This document shows positions 8,998 to 17,552 of a DNA stretch of 64,000 bases, piece by piece. This stretch comes from Nocardia sp. NBC_01730. Its GTDB lineage: Bacteria > Actinomycetota > Actinomycetes > Mycobacteriales > Mycobacteriaceae. The stretch's first letter is position 1; each line of letters starts with the position of its first letter. The position numbers and the translations under genes were made by a program. The notes under the pieces are model-generated. The model was not told the DNA's origin. It made no database searches and saw only the letters and a program-made list of their open reading frames with translations. The DNA lies in contig NZ_CP109162.1 of NCBI RefSeq assembly GCF_035920445.1, positions 496,001 to 560,000 on the forward strand. The letters run 5' to 3'.

Positions 8998-10109
8998 GCA
9001 GCAATGGTTTTGGTGGCCGCGAGCCAGGCCAGGGCGAGCATCGACAAAGTGATATGCGCATACCAGGCACGCCATTTTCGGACCTGGTAGTGATCGAGGC
9101 CCGCTTCGCCCTTGGCTTGCTGGAATGCCTCTTCCACATGCCAGCGCGACCCGGCAGTCCAGGCCAGGTCGACCAGCCGCGTGGTCGCTGGACCGTAGCA
9201 GAGGTAGTAGGCGATCTCGAAGGTCCCCTTGCTGTTGGGTGTCAACGCCCGCCGGGCCAGCAGCCAGTGTCCGCGACCGCTGTTCCAGGTGCCCTCGATC
9301 TGGCGGCGCGCCCAGTCGTATTCGCGGGGACCGTGCGCACCGGCACCGACCGAGAGTCGCTGCCAGGTGCGGTCCCCGAACTGCGCTACCAGATCATCGG
9401 CGCGGGCGATGCGGTCGGCGCGGGTGCTCACCTGCTGGTCGCAGCGGGTGGCCAGCACGTAGAACACGTCGTGGTCCTCGCACCAGTCGCGCAGGTAACC
9501 AGCCTGACCGTAGGCTTCATCGGCGGTGAACCATGCGAAGGGCACCTTCGCGGCCAGGGCGCGTTCGAGCATGGCGATCATCTGCTGCGGCTTGGTCGCG
9601 AACTCGACCTCGTCGCCGATCCCGGCGTCGCGGCAACGCGCGCGATCGACGGTCCACGATTGCGGAACATAGAGCTCCCGGTCGATCAGGGCGTGCCCGT
9701 GCTTGGACGCGTAGGCCAGGAAAACTCCGATCTGGCAGTTCTCGGTTCGCCCGGCGGTACCGGAGTATTGGCGTTGCACACCAGCGGATTTGGTGCCTTT
9801 CTTCAGGAACCCGGTTTCGTCACCGGCCAGCACCGCCGCAGGGTCACCGAGGTGTTCGATGACGTAATCACGCACATCGTCACGGACCCCGTCGACGTCC
9901 CAGTCCGCGGCCCGCAGCAACCGCTGCATCCCATCCGGGGTGCCCTCACCAGCACGTTCGGCCAGGGTCCACCCATTCTTGCGTTCCAAACCGGCGACCA
10001 GCCCTGACACATACTCACCAGCACGTCCCCGCGGTTCAGTGCGGGTAAACCGCTCCCCGATCCTCGCCATCAACGAATCCAGCTCGGCCACAGCACGATC
10101 CAACACCAC
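8964..10109 (-). CDS. IS701-family transposase (main frame)
   Basis: A DDE transposase of 381 residues in this frame. Landmarks are the first acidic block LAGDETGFLKKG near residue 97, RTENCQIGVFLAY, the second acidic block WFTADEAYGQ near residue 198, and a C-terminal HVEEAFQQAKGEAGLDHYQVR block near residue 340 with the last catalytic Glu. The frame stops early at 8964. The usual IS701 C-terminal tail (PEIRRLLVAFV, WAWSRWRRR, SHYRRRG) continues in the -1 frame to 8803. The switch point lies at AAAGGGGG, the complement of 8990-8997, which is either a frameshift mutation or a programmed -1 site. Confidence 0.85.
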   Translation of the reverse strand: MVLDRAVAELDSLMARIGERFTRTEPRGRAGEYVSGLVAGLERKNGWTLAERAGEGTPDGMQRLLRAADWDVDGVRDDVRDYVIEHLGDPAAVLAGDETGFLKKGTKSAGVQRQYSGTAGRTENCQIGVFLAYASKHGHALIDRELYVPQSWTVDRARCRDAGIGDEVEFATKPQQMIAMLERALAAKVPFAWFTADEAYGQAGYLRDWCEDHDVFYVLATRCDQQVSTRADRIARADDLVAQFGDRTWQRLSVGAGAHGPREYDWARRQIEGTWNSGRGHWLLARRALTPNSKGTFEIAYYLCYGPATTRLVDLAWTAGSRWHVEEAFQQAKGEAGLDHYQVRKWRAWYAHITLSMLALAWLAATKTIAAKGDSPTAKTA

Positions 10110-10143
10110 CCGACAGGTCTACCAGCACCGAACCACATGAGTG

Positions 10144-10160
10144 CAGTTGCAGTATTAAGG
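10144..10160. repeat. Right terminal inverted repeat of the IS701-like element
   Basis: This is the perfect 17-bp partner of 6702-6718. Inward of it, TGAGTG (10138-10143) pairs with the bases at 8800-8805, so the uninterrupted repeat is about 26 bp with one mismatch. Confidence 0.9.
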
Positions 10161-10307
10161 AAGTGTTAGAAATCGTGGTTCCGCGTCCGGCACTGTTGCG
10201 CCCGCTGCCGAAACCGACTGAAGTGTTGGGACACAGTCAGTTACGTGCTATGACCAGAAACGGCATGGACTGCCGGGGTGATATTGCGACATCTCGGCGC
10301 AGAGGCA
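10161..10307. other. Right flank of the IS701-like element, no gene seen
   Basis: No reading frame with coding character is seen. It separates the IS end from the espG-like relic and probably contains decayed sequence from whatever the IS interrupted. Confidence 0.35.
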
Positions 10308-10454
10308 ATGAGGCCGACAGGGGTCTGGTCCAGGGCGGAGCGAGCGGGCGATTCTGTTGACGAGGAGGCCACGGTGTGGGAACCGGGAAGCATGCTGGCA
10401 GGAGGCGCGAGGCTGCGGCCGAGTCCGCTGGCGGCAGGTGCCCGCTCGTGGTGA
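10308..10454 (+). CDS. Small ORF coupled to the espG-like relic, possible ESX substrate remnant
   Basis: A 48-codon frame from ATG 10308 to TGA 10452-10454. It overlaps the GTG start of the espG-like relic in the arrangement GTGGTGA, the sort of overlap seen for translational coupling. The tail DEEATVWEPGS is acidic, then Ala/Pro-rich. The intact locus at 31704-34396 has the same order, an ESX substrate overlapping espG by one base, so this could be the last piece of such a substrate. The sequence is too short for proof. Confidence 0.3.
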   Translation: MRPTGVWSRAERAGDSVDEEATVWEPGSMLAGGARLRPSPLAAGARSW

Positions 10455-10970
10455 CACGGAGTTGGCATTTCACAGGTCTCGAGTTCCTTGTCCTCTGGGA
10501 GGATGCGGGTGCGCAAGGTCCTCCCGCGCCGTTCACCGTGACCAACCGTATTCGGCAGAATTGCGACCTGGCACGAGCGAAGCGAGAAGCGCGCAAGGCG
10601 GTGCGGGCTCAGTTGGGTGGATGCTTCGAGGACGTGCTCGATGTGGTGGCCGTGCCCGATATCCGGATCACGGTGCAGGGGTGGGACCCCGGCGAGTGTG
10701 ACAACCCGAGGTCGTGGATCCGGATGCTCGGAGCCTGTAACGGCAAGCGGGTGTACCTGCTGGAGCAGCTTCCGGGTGAGACGGCTCCGCGCAGTAGTGG
10801 GTTTGCCATCACAGAATACGGTGTGCGGGAGTTCGGTGCTGTCGTCGTCGCCCGGCTGCCCGAAGCTCCGAGGGGCAAGCACGGCAGTATCGATCTGTCC
10901 GCCCATGCCTACTGCGATACGGATCAGATGTTCCGCCGGTCCCGGCTCTGTGCGTCCGCGGAGAAGGCCG
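10451..10970 (+). pseudogene. espG-like ESX chaperone, 5' part (split by IS1380-like element)
   Basis: The fragment encodes the N-terminal two thirds of an EspG-family protein, the cytosolic chaperones of ESX (type VII) substrates. It aligns throughout with the intact paralogue at 31704-32486: RSWHFTGLEFLVLWE against RSWTLTDVEFVVAWD, then PDIRITVQGWD, YLLEQLPGETA and a VVVARLPE block. GTG 10451 gives the start equivalent to the paralogue. Coding breaks at 10970, where the IS1380-like element begins. The missing C-terminus lies at 14641-14894. Removing the element and one copy of the 6-bp duplication AGGCCG rejoins the two parts in frame as a 255-residue protein, so this was a good gene until the insertion. 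Confidence 0.85.
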
Positions 10971-10987
10971 CTAGCCTCGGCCATTCA

Positions 10988-11020
10988 CGCTAATTCCGGC
11001 ACTGCGTGCCGGAATTAGCG
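10988..11020. repeat. Perfect 15-bp-arm palindrome near the IS1380-like left end
   Basis: Arms 10988-11002 and 11006-11020 (CGCTAATTCCGGCAC and its complement) are separated by TGC. It lies about 85 bp before the transposase start. It could act as a transcription terminator against readthrough from the target gene, or as a transposase-binding or cruciform site. No U-tract follows. Confidence 0.75.
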
Positions 11021-11104
11021 AAAAGGTGCTCTGAACTGCGATAATTCGATTTGTCTAGGACCGAAGTTCGCAGTTGCAGGAGCACCTTCTCGGTGAAGCA
11101 GTCT

Positions 11105-11252
11105 ATGTCGTGGTACCCGTCGCTGAAAGTTGGCGGGGATGGTTCGGGTGTGGTGTCGCAGGCCGGGGCGGTGGCGTTGCTGCGGACCGCGGTCACGGTC
11201 GGGTTGGATCGGGCGCTGTCGGCAGCGCTGTCGCCGTGGCGCAAGCCCCTGG
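11105..11252 (+). pseudogene. IS1380-family transposase, 5' fragment
   Basis: It encodes the first 49 residues (MSWYPSLKVGG to SPWRKPL). VVSQAGAVALLRTA and GLDRALSAAL are typical IS1380 N-terminal blocks. The gene is interrupted at 11252 by the IS1634-like element and resumes at 13233. The 148 bases here plus 1,223 bases from 13238 make 1,371, a multiple of three, with the 5-bp duplication counted once. That gives an intact ancestral transposase of 456 residues. Confidence 0.85.
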
Positions 11253-13232
11253 CCCGCATTCCGCGTAATTCTGGTCGCCTGGAGCCGCGATTTGGGTCCT
11301 GAACTGCGTGGACATGGGTGAGTGCGCCGGGAGACCGTGTCTCTAGGCGTGGGTGTCGGTGCTGGTCAGGGGGTTGGGGTGAGTTCGATGATCTGCTTGG
11401 GTGCAGGGATGTCGAGCTTGGCGAGTAGGTCGCGTTGGGGCTTGGTGGGTTCGGTGGTTCGGCGGAAGGTGCCGGTGGGGCCGGTGAAGGTGCCGACGTG
11501 GAGGCGGTCGAGTTCGCGGCGGGCATTGAACCAGGTTGTGCCGGTGGTGGTTTCGGTGATGCGGATGAGCAGCAGCGCGAGCCAGCAGAGGATGACGTGG
11601 GCGCGGATGCGTTCCTCGAGGCGGTGGTAGACCGGTCGCAGGTCGAGGACCTGTTTCATGTCGCGCCAGCCGCGTTCGACTTCGAGGAGCTGCTTGTATC
11701 CCAGGGCGATGTCTTCGGCAGACAGTTTCGGGTCGCTGCAGCGCAGCAGGTACTTGCCGTCGAAGTTGGCTTCGGCCTTGACCTTCGCGGCGTCGATGCG
11801 CAGCTTCCCGCTCGGGGTGACGCGCAGGAAGCGGGTCAGTCCGGGCTTGGCTGAGATCTTGCCGCGCAACTCGCCGCGTTTGAAGTCCGACAGGGTGTCC
11901 GAGCCGTCGATCAGCTCGCCCAGCTGGGCGACGAGCTGTTCACGCATGTGCTTGTCACGGTCGGCGGCCTCGGGGTTGTGGCAGATCACGAACCGTTCCG
12001 ACTCGCTGATGCGGACTTCCTTGACGCGCATGTTCTCGGCGATCTCGAGGTAGCGGCCTTGGCGCGACATCGCTGCCTTGACTTCTTCGGAGCCCGACCG
12101 CATCTTCTCGCCGATGATGTAGTGGTGATCGCCCGAGCGCAGGTAGCGGCGGTTTTCCGCGGAGGAGAAGCCGCGGTCGGTGACCCACACGATCTTGGCC
12201 AGTGTCCAGTCCCGCATGTCGTCTTTGACCTGCCGGATCAGCGCCTGATCCGACGCGTTGCCCGGCCAGCACCAGGCGCGCACCGGGATCCCGTCACGGG
12301 TCACGGCCATGCCGATCACGATCTGCGGCAGGTCGTCACGGGAGTCCTTGCTCTTGCCGTAGGTACGGAACCCGCCCTCGGCCGCATCGGTGGTCTCGCT
12401 GCCGGGGATCGGGGTGCCGCGCTCATCACGGGCGATCGGGTCGTCGGCGTCGGCGAGCTCGAAATATGTTGAGGTGGTATCGAAAAACAGCAGGTCTACC
12501 TCCAGGTTGAGCAGGGTCGCGACCCGGTCGAACACCTGCTTCTCCAACTCCTCGCGCACCGAGTGCAGCCAGTCCATCGCCCGATAACAGGCATCGTCGC
12601 TGGTCTGTGCCAGTCTGTCGATGTGCACGTCGTGGTTGATCCAGTCCGCGGCAGCCAGTTTCGACGACGGCGCCAGCGCCCGGTTGGCGACCAGCCCGAA
12701 CAAAACCCTCTCGGTCGCGCTCACGTCCCGGGGCCGGCCGCGGCGCGGCTGCCCGAGCCGGGACACGATGGTATCTATGCCCAGCCGCCGCCATAGATGA
12801 TCGAGCACATACGCCCCGCCGAACGCCCTGGAGGACACGAACTCCAACCCCGCACCCTCCGCTGTGGCGGCCAGGCCCTCGCCCGGCTCGAGCAGCCGCG
12901 ACAACGACCCGACCAGCCGTTTCACCGCGTCACGGTCAAGTTCGTCCTCACGGCCGAAGGTAAACAGCACCTTCGGAGTCGCCCGCCCCTTCACCGGATC
13001 CCACACGTTGTGGGCCAGATGCAGATACCTGACCGTGCCGGACTTGTTGTCCCGCTTGGTCGTCTTCACGTACATGACTCCAGACGCTACGACAAAACAG
13101 CAGAACAATCCACTGAAACAACAAGAATCGCGTCTCTAGGCAGAATCAGGGAATCCTCTCCACTCCGACCCGCCGACCAGCTGATACGCCAAGCCACTAC
13201 CTCCACAACCCCCGAATTACGCGGAACGCGGG
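11253..13232 (-). mobile_element. IS1634-like insertion sequence
   Basis: A complete 1,980-bp element with 19-bp terminal inverted repeats (11253-11271 and 13214-13232, beginning CCCGC and differing at one base). It is flanked by the 5-bp target duplication CCTGG (11248-11252 and 13233-13237). It carries one minus-strand transposase gene. The clean ends and duplication show a simple transposition into the IS1380-like transposase gene. Confidence 0.92.
11366..13075 (-). CDS. IS1634-family transposase
   Basis: A 569-residue IS4-type DDE transposase. It starts at ATG 13075 (MYVKTTKRDN), the canonical N-terminus of the family, followed by GTVRYLHLAHNVWDP. The catalytic core shows LLFFDTTSTYFE (first Asp), IVWVTDRGFSSAENRRYL (second Asp) and, after a beta-strand insertion, LEVERGWRDMKQVLDLRPVYH with the catalytic Glu. 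The longer frame to 13108 adds only 11 hydrophobic residues and is not favoured. Length and order match intact family members, so the element is probably active. Confidence 0.92.
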   Translation of the reverse strand: MYVKTTKRDNKSGTVRYLHLAHNVWDPVKGRATPKVLFTFGREDELDRDAVKRLVGSLSRLLEPGEGLAATAEGAGLEFVSSRAFGGAYVLDHLWRRLGIDTIVSRLGQPRRGRPRDVSATERVLFGLVANRALAPSSKLAAADWINHDVHIDRLAQTSDDACYRAMDWLHSVREELEKQVFDRVATLLNLEVDLLFFDTTSTYFELADADDPIARDERGTPIPGSETTDAAEGGFRTYGKSKDSRDDLPQIVIGMAVTRDGIPVRAWCWPGNASDQALIRQVKDDMRDWTLAKIVWVTDRGFSSAENRRYLRSGDHHYIIGEKMRSGSEEVKAAMSRQGRYLEIAENMRVKEVRISESERFVICHNPEAADRDKHMREQLVAQLGELIDGSDTLSDFKRGELRGKISAKPGLTRFLRVTPSGKLRIDAAKVKAEANFDGKYLLRCSDPKLSAEDIALGYKQLLEVERGWRDMKQVLDLRPVYHRLEERIRAHVILCWLALLLIRITETTTGTTWFNARRELDRLHVGTFTGPTGTFRRTTEPTKPQRDLLAKLDIPAPKQIIELTPTP

Positions 13233-14460
13233 CCTGGCGGTGCACGATCCGGGCAAGATCGTGCTGGATCTGGCGGTGGCGATCGCGTGCGGCGCCGACT
13301 GCGCCGCGGATCTTGCCCTGTTACGGTGCGAGCCAGCGGTTTTCGGTTCGGTGGCCTCGGATCCGACGGTGTCCCGCACTGCTGCGGCACTGGCCGCCGA
13401 CGCGCCGAAGGTGTTGTCCGCGCTGGCTTCTGCGCGCGCCGCGGCGCGGGCGCGGGCATGGGCGCACGCCGGCGAGCATGCTCCCGATCACGGGATCGAC
13501 GCCGAGCATCCGCTGATCATCGACCTGGACGCGAGTCTGCTGGACGCGCATTCGGACAAGGAGCACGCGGCACCGACGTTCAAGAAAGGTTTTGGCTTTC
13601 ACCCGTTGTTCGGGTTCATCGATCATGGCGCCACCGGTACCGGTGAACCGGCGGCGATCCTGCTGCGTCCCGGGAATGCCGGGGCGAACACCGCCGCCGA
13701 CCACAAACTGGTCCTCGCCGCCGCGCTGGAGCAACTGCCCTGGCAGCCGGGCTACCGCGTCGGGCGGAAAGTGTTGGTGCGCACCGACGCTGGCGGCGGC
13801 ACCCATGACTTCGTCACCTACTGCACCAACCGCAGGGTGCAGTACTCGCTCGGGTTCACCCTCACCGACGCGCTCGTCGAGGCCGTCAACTCCGTGCCGA
13901 AGCAGGTGTGGACCCCGGCCTACAACGCCGAGGGGCAGGTCCGCGACGGCGCGTGGGTCGCCGAGATCACCGATCTGGCCGATCTGTCGGGCTGGCCCGA
14001 CGGTATGCGGCTTATCGTGAGGAAAGAACGCCCGCATCCGGGAGCACAGCTGCGGTTTACCGATGTCGACGGGCTGCGGCTGACCGCGTTCGTCACCAAC
14101 ACCCGCCGCGGTCAGCTCGCCGATCTCGAGCTACGGCATCGTCGCCGCGCTCGCTGCGAGGACCGCATCCGTGCCGCGAAGGACACCGGGGCCCGTAACC
14201 TGCCCTTCCACGGCTATGCCGCCAACCAGATCTGGCTCGCTGTCGTCGCCCTGGCGCTGGACCTGACCGCGTGGCTACAAACTCTTGCCCTGCACGACCA
14301 CCCCGCCCGCCGCTGGGAACCGAAAACCCTGCGCCTGCAGCTGTTCTCACTTCCAGCCCGCATCACCCGCCACGCCCGACGCATTTGGCTGCGCCTGCCA
14401 CGGCACGCCCCGCACACTCACCTGCTCACCACCGCGATCTGTCGCCTGCAACCCGGCTGA
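13233..14460 (+). pseudogene. IS1380-family transposase, 3' fragment
   Basis: This is the remaining 407 codons of the IS1380 transposase, in frame with 11105-11252 once the IS1634-like element is removed. VHDPGKIVLDLAVAIACG starts the fragment. IIDLDASLLDAHSDKE carries the first catalytic Asp, and VGRKVLVRTDAGGGTHDF the second. The basic C-terminal part contains RCEDRIRAAKDTGARNLP with the usual E/D block. The fragment could be translated from the GTG at 13240, but the product would lack the N-terminal DNA-binding part. Confidence 0.88.
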
Positions 14461-14640
14461 CCAGCCTCAACCGCCCCCGCGAGACGAAAGGACGATCACT
14501 CCGGACCCGTGGAACCCGGCAGCCAACCCGCTGACCGGGCCATCCTCGGTTGCCCGCACGCTGCCGGTCAGCAGCAAAAACCCAATCCGAACTCGATCAC
14601 GCCGGGCCGAAGGCCCAGCGAAAGATCGAGGCTAGGTTGC

Positions 14641-14894
14641 AGGCCGAGAAATTCTTGCGGTCACCGGTGACCTGCGCGGGGGCTATTTTTGTCGGTCAGG
14701 GGACTTCGCGGTTCGATCGCCGTCGTGCCGATCGGCGGATGCTGGAGTGGCGTGATATTTCCGGGGACGGCAGATATCTGATCATCGGGAGTGCTCCCCC
14801 GATGGCGCAAGGGGTCGACGCGAAACGCCTCACTGCTCGAATCGACACCGAGATCGCCGGTGTGGCTCGGGCAGTCAAGGATGAATGTTGCTGA
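14641..14894 (+). pseudogene. espG-like ESX chaperone, 3' part
   Basis: This is the C-terminal end of the split espG-like gene. AEKFLRSPV, IFVGQGTSRF, LEWRDISGDGRYLI and the final VARAVKDECC align with AELLRKPV, VEVRQGVTRF, LWWRDIADDGRYVI and VIRLIKDERR of the intact paralogue. The gene ends at TGA 14892-14894, with its last 20 bases overlapping the end of the convergent small membrane-protein gene. Confidence 0.85.
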
Positions 14895-15027
14895 TGTGTT
14901 CGCGATCTCGGGTTGTCCGCTGACTGGGGGCCGTTGGCCGCCGCCGTGGTGGCCAACATACGGCCGCAACAATTGTCAACATCTCGAGGCCGACGACCAC
15001 CACGGACACGATCTGAAGCATGGTCAT
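14875..15027 (-). CDS. Small single-pass membrane protein with Glu15/Cys24-Trp-Pro motif, copy 1
   Basis: A 50-residue protein read leftwards from ATG 15027 to TGA 14877-14875. Residues 6-23 are hydrophobic except for Glu15, followed at once by CWPPRRR and a short basic tail. It aligns without gaps over the first 27 residues with the proteins at 31163-31426 and 34512-34727. All three share Met1-Thr2, Gln5, Glu15, Val20, Ala22 and Cys24-Trp25-Pro26 plus basic residues. It is convergent with the espG-like relic and overlaps its 3' end by 20 bases. Positive residues after the helix suggest the C-terminus is cytosolic. No known family is recognised; the conserved intramembrane Glu may mediate assembly with a partner. 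Confidence 0.7.
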   Translation of the reverse strand: MTMLQIVSVVVVGLEMLTIVAAVCWPPRRRPTAPSQRTTRDREHISNIHP

Positions 15028-15061
15028 CTGCCTGGTGGCCTTTCGCAACCTTACTGGTCCG

Positions 15062-15102
15062 GCGGTGTCGGCGCGCTGTCCGGAATGCCCGGGATGCCGC
15101 CA
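15062..15102. repeat. 41-bp repeat shared with 19727-19767
   Basis: The sequence from GCGGTGTCG through GATGCCGCCA recurs at 19727-19767 with two mismatches. In one frame both copies read GMPGMPP, the style of Gly/Met/Pro tails in ESX substrates. Each copy lies in decayed sequence. Confidence 0.7.
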
Positions 15103-15226
15103 TACGGAGAGCTTAGGGGAGGAGCTGACCGAGTATCAGTGTCGGAAACGACATGATAGGTGATGGTTCCGACAGCAAGGTCGCGGCGGAGCCTGTCCCT
15201 GCCGGGTCCCCGCCGCCCACCGAATG

Positions 15227-15453
15227 TCACAGGGGCGCGATGAGTTCGATGTTGATACCGGCAGGATCGCGATTCCGAACTCGGCCGTGTTGGTGACCTC
15301 ACCGTGTGCGGTGTCGGCCCCGTCGAGCCGGACCCACGCCGACCAGCTGGAACGGATCGTGCGCACCTGCGGATCATCAGGGCCGCCCGGCGACCCGGCG
15401 CAATCGGGAACCCGGCCACATCCCGGTAGATGGCACAGGGATTCGTTCGGCAT
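15227..15453 (-). pseudogene. Possible VOC/glyoxalase-family relic
   Basis: Read leftwards, the end of this stretch encodes RNRDPAGINIELIAPL and a stop, which is the typical last strand of vicinal-oxygen-chelate proteins. Immediately upstream the sensible frame (RLDGADTAHGEVTNTAEFG) is a different one, so a frameshift is needed at about 15275. The 5' part is not recognisable. No intact start or full domain remains. The match is short and only suggestive. Confidence 0.35.
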
Positions 15454-15664
15454 CGGGTCACCATCAGCGGATGTGGTCGGTGTCGGCGGGCTTCGCGAAT
15501 TGGCATGTGAAGTCCGAAGAGAGGCGGTGGAAGTGTCCGACGTCAGTCGTGGTGAGATTCTGGCAATTAAGGAACTCCAGAGCGGACCGTCGCATCAGAA
15601 AGCGTAGGCTGAGTCGGTCCGCAAGAGGAGTGTCGGGATCGACACATTCAGTAGGGTGTGCGAC

Positions 15665-16639
15665 ATGCAGGTTGCGGTGTTCGTCGTGGACGGGGTCGCC
15701 GACTTCGGGTTTGCGGCCCTACGTGAAACGTTCGGCATGGCAAACGCTCTGCGTGTTGAGCTGGCACATGCACCTGCACCGTGGGATGTCCAGATCGTGT
15801 CGCTCGGCGAGAGTGTGCGTTCCAGTGACGGGTACGTCGTGCCCACCACACCGCTCGCGAGTATGCCCGAAATGCCCAGCACGATGATCGTGCCGGCGGT
15901 GAACGTCCTGGGCGCAGAGCCGCTGATCGACATGGTTTCCTCGTCGGCGAACCGGCAAGCGCTGGACTGGATCACACGTGTACGCTGCGCCGGTGGCTAT
16001 GTCGCCGCGGCCTGCACGGGGACGTTCTATCTCGCCGAAGCCGGCGTGCTGGATGGCACGGCGGCGACGACGAGCTGGTGGCTCGGTCCGAGCTTCCGTC
16101 GCAGATATCCGCGGGTCGATCTCGACGAGAGCCGAACGCTGTGCCGCGGGGATCGGGTCATCACGGCGGGAGCATCGCTGGCGCATGTGGATCTGGCGTT
16201 GTCTCTCGTGCATTCCGTGAGTCCCGCGCTGGCGGAACTGGTTGTCCGGTATCTGGCGGTCGGAAACCGGAAGAATCAGGCTGACTTCGCCATTCCGGCG
16301 GTGGTCGCGAAGGGGGATTCCCTGACCGCCGCGTTCGAGCGGTGGGCCCGTGAGCGCGTAGCCGAGCAATTCCAGATCTCCCGTGCCGCATGCGAATTGG
16401 GTGTGACCGAACGGAGTTTGCAACGCGCGGTCCGGGCCGAACTCGGCATGACTCCTAGGGATTTCGTGAACGACATCCGCCTGGAGTTGGCCGCGCGGTT
16501 GCTGCGGACGACCTCGCTGACGGTGGACGCGGTGGCGAATAAGGTCGGCTACGCCGACGCGAACGCTCTGCGTAGTCTGGTACGGAGGCGTCGAGGGATG
16601 TCCATCGCCGAGTTTCGAGCTTCGCGGTTTGCGTGGTGA
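15665..16639 (+). CDS. GlxA/AraC-type transcriptional regulator with DJ-1/PfpI-like domain
   Basis: A 324-residue regulator. The N-terminal half (about residues 1-190) is a class I amidotransferase-like fold. It starts MQVAVFVVDGVADFG and has GGYVAAACTGTFYLAEAG at the nucleophile elbow; the Cys at that elbow is present, although these domains usually bind ligands rather than catalyse. The C-terminal AraC domain has two helix-turn-helix units (VAEQFQISRAACELGVTERS and TVDAVANKVGYADANALRS). ATG 15665 is chosen because TAGGG at 15652-15656 lies eight bases upstream; GTG 15656 has no such site. No obvious target gene is adjacent, since the next gene leftwards is decayed. Confidence 0.88.
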   Translation: MQVAVFVVDGVADFGFAALRETFGMANALRVELAHAPAPWDVQIVSLGESVRSSDGYVVPTTPLASMPEMPSTMIVPAVNVLGAEPLIDMVSSSANRQALDWITRVRCAGGYVAAACTGTFYLAEAGVLDGTAATTSWWLGPSFRRRYPRVDLDESRTLCRGDRVITAGASLAHVDLALSLVHSVSPALAELVVRYLAVGNRKNQADFAIPAVVAKGDSLTAAFERWARERVAEQFQISRAACELGVTERSLQRAVRAELGMTPRDFVNDIRLELAARLLRTTSLTVDAVANKVGYADANALRSLVRRRRGMSIAEFRASRFAW

Positions 16640-16744
16640 CGTAGACGGGTCCGAGCGCATCTGGCGATACGAATCATTGCTGTCGGATATTGTCAGGCCG
16701 CCTGTTTTATACCCCTTGGAGCTGGTGCGGCCTTTTTCTCGAAG

Positions 16745-17474
16745 CTATGAAACGGCTTCGTGAGACGGGAGCCGGCATTTTGTCGCGGTCGTGTCGGTGA
16801 GGGCGGTATAGGTGAGCGCTCCAGTGTCGGTGAATCCGCCGGAGGCCGGGTCGTCGATGCTTGTCGAGGTTTCGGTGTTGTCCGATGGATCGGGAATCGT
16901 CGGGTGATTCGACACTATCTCCGAGCTCGCGTAGTTCTTCGAGTGCCTGTTCGGCATCGTCTTCCACGGTCTCGAGAGTCTTGTCCAGCAGGTTCTACTC
17001 GGTGCCGGCCGAAAACTTTTCACCGTCGGCCGCCGTCTCGGCTTTGTCGAGGGTTGCCTGGAGTGCGTCTACTGCATCCAGAATCGCCTGATGGTGAGCG
17101 GCACCGACTTCATCGGCACCGAAAGCGGCGGTGTCGATACTCGCTTCGAGATCCCGCAGAAAATGCTTGATTCCGTAGGTATCATGCGAGGCGTTGTCGG
17201 CTCGTTCCTGGGCCGCGCGCCGCTCTACCCAATCCCAATTGTCTTGGTACCAGTCGGTCAGCGATTCGCGGATATGGTCCCCGATGGATTCGACGTCTTC
17301 CCCCTCGGGGGTGGGGAGGTCCGGATCGGTCCGGCCGGCGCGAACAATGTCGGTCTCGGTGGTTGGGTAGGGACCCGGTCCTGCGGTATCGCAGGATATC
17401 TCGAGGCCGCTGTTCCTGCGGGCGTGGCCGGGCCGTCGCCTGGCCCTGCTGACGAAATCGCTTTCGCTGATCAT
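16745..17474 (-). pseudogene. Hypothetical coiled-coil protein, broken by a nonsense codon and a frameshift
   Basis: The frame starts at ATG 17474 (MISESDFVSRARRR). It runs through an acidic helical region (DWYQDNWDWVERRAAQERAD) into a heptad-like stretch (DAVDALQATLDKAETAADGE), then hits TAG at 16997-16995. The same frame continues beyond the stop with clearly related helical sequence, LLDKTLETVEDDAEQALEEL. Some 70 bases later the plausible frame shifts, giving DNTETSTSIDDPASGGFTD and ending near 16745. Two independent lesions indicate a recent pseudogene. The family is not recognised. A readthrough product is possible but would still meet the frameshift. Confidence 0.6.
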
Positions 17475-17552
17475 GGGCACTTTCAGATAGTGGTGATCGC
17501 CACGAGCCGGTCGGACGGCTGTCATGGGACAGTCAGCGGGTGATCCGATCAT

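Larger units (their letters stand above)
6702..10160 (-). mobile_element. IS701-like insertion sequence carrying a group II intron
   Basis: The element is bounded by 17-bp perfect inverted repeats (6702-6718 and 10144-10160, starting CCTTAATACTGCAACTG). The repeat then continues as CACTCA at 8800 on the left and at the matching place on the right, so the left terminal repeat is split by the intron at 6719-8799. Without the intron the element is about 1.38 kb, with one minus-strand transposase gene whose last codons run into the left terminal repeat. A possible 4-bp target duplication, AGTG (6698-6701 and 10162-10165), leaves one unpaired base at the right end, so it is only tentative. Confidence 0.85.
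10971..14640 (+). mobile_element. IS1380-like insertion sequence, itself interrupted
   Basis: It inserted into the espG-like gene. The left end CTAGCCTCG (10971-10979) matches the complement of 14627-14635; five further bases, GTTGC, lie between that right-hand repeat and the candidate target copy. AGGCCG occurs at 10965-10970 and 14641-14646, and counting it once restores the espG reading frame. Inside is one plus-strand transposase gene split by an IS1634-like element. The exact ends are uncertain by a few bases because the terminal repeats are not placed symmetrically. Confidence 0.75.

Noticed and set aside
9054..10007. A 317-codon plus-strand frame opposite the IS701 transposase
   Set aside because: It is the shadow of the transposase, whose catalytic blocks are unmistakable on the minus strand.
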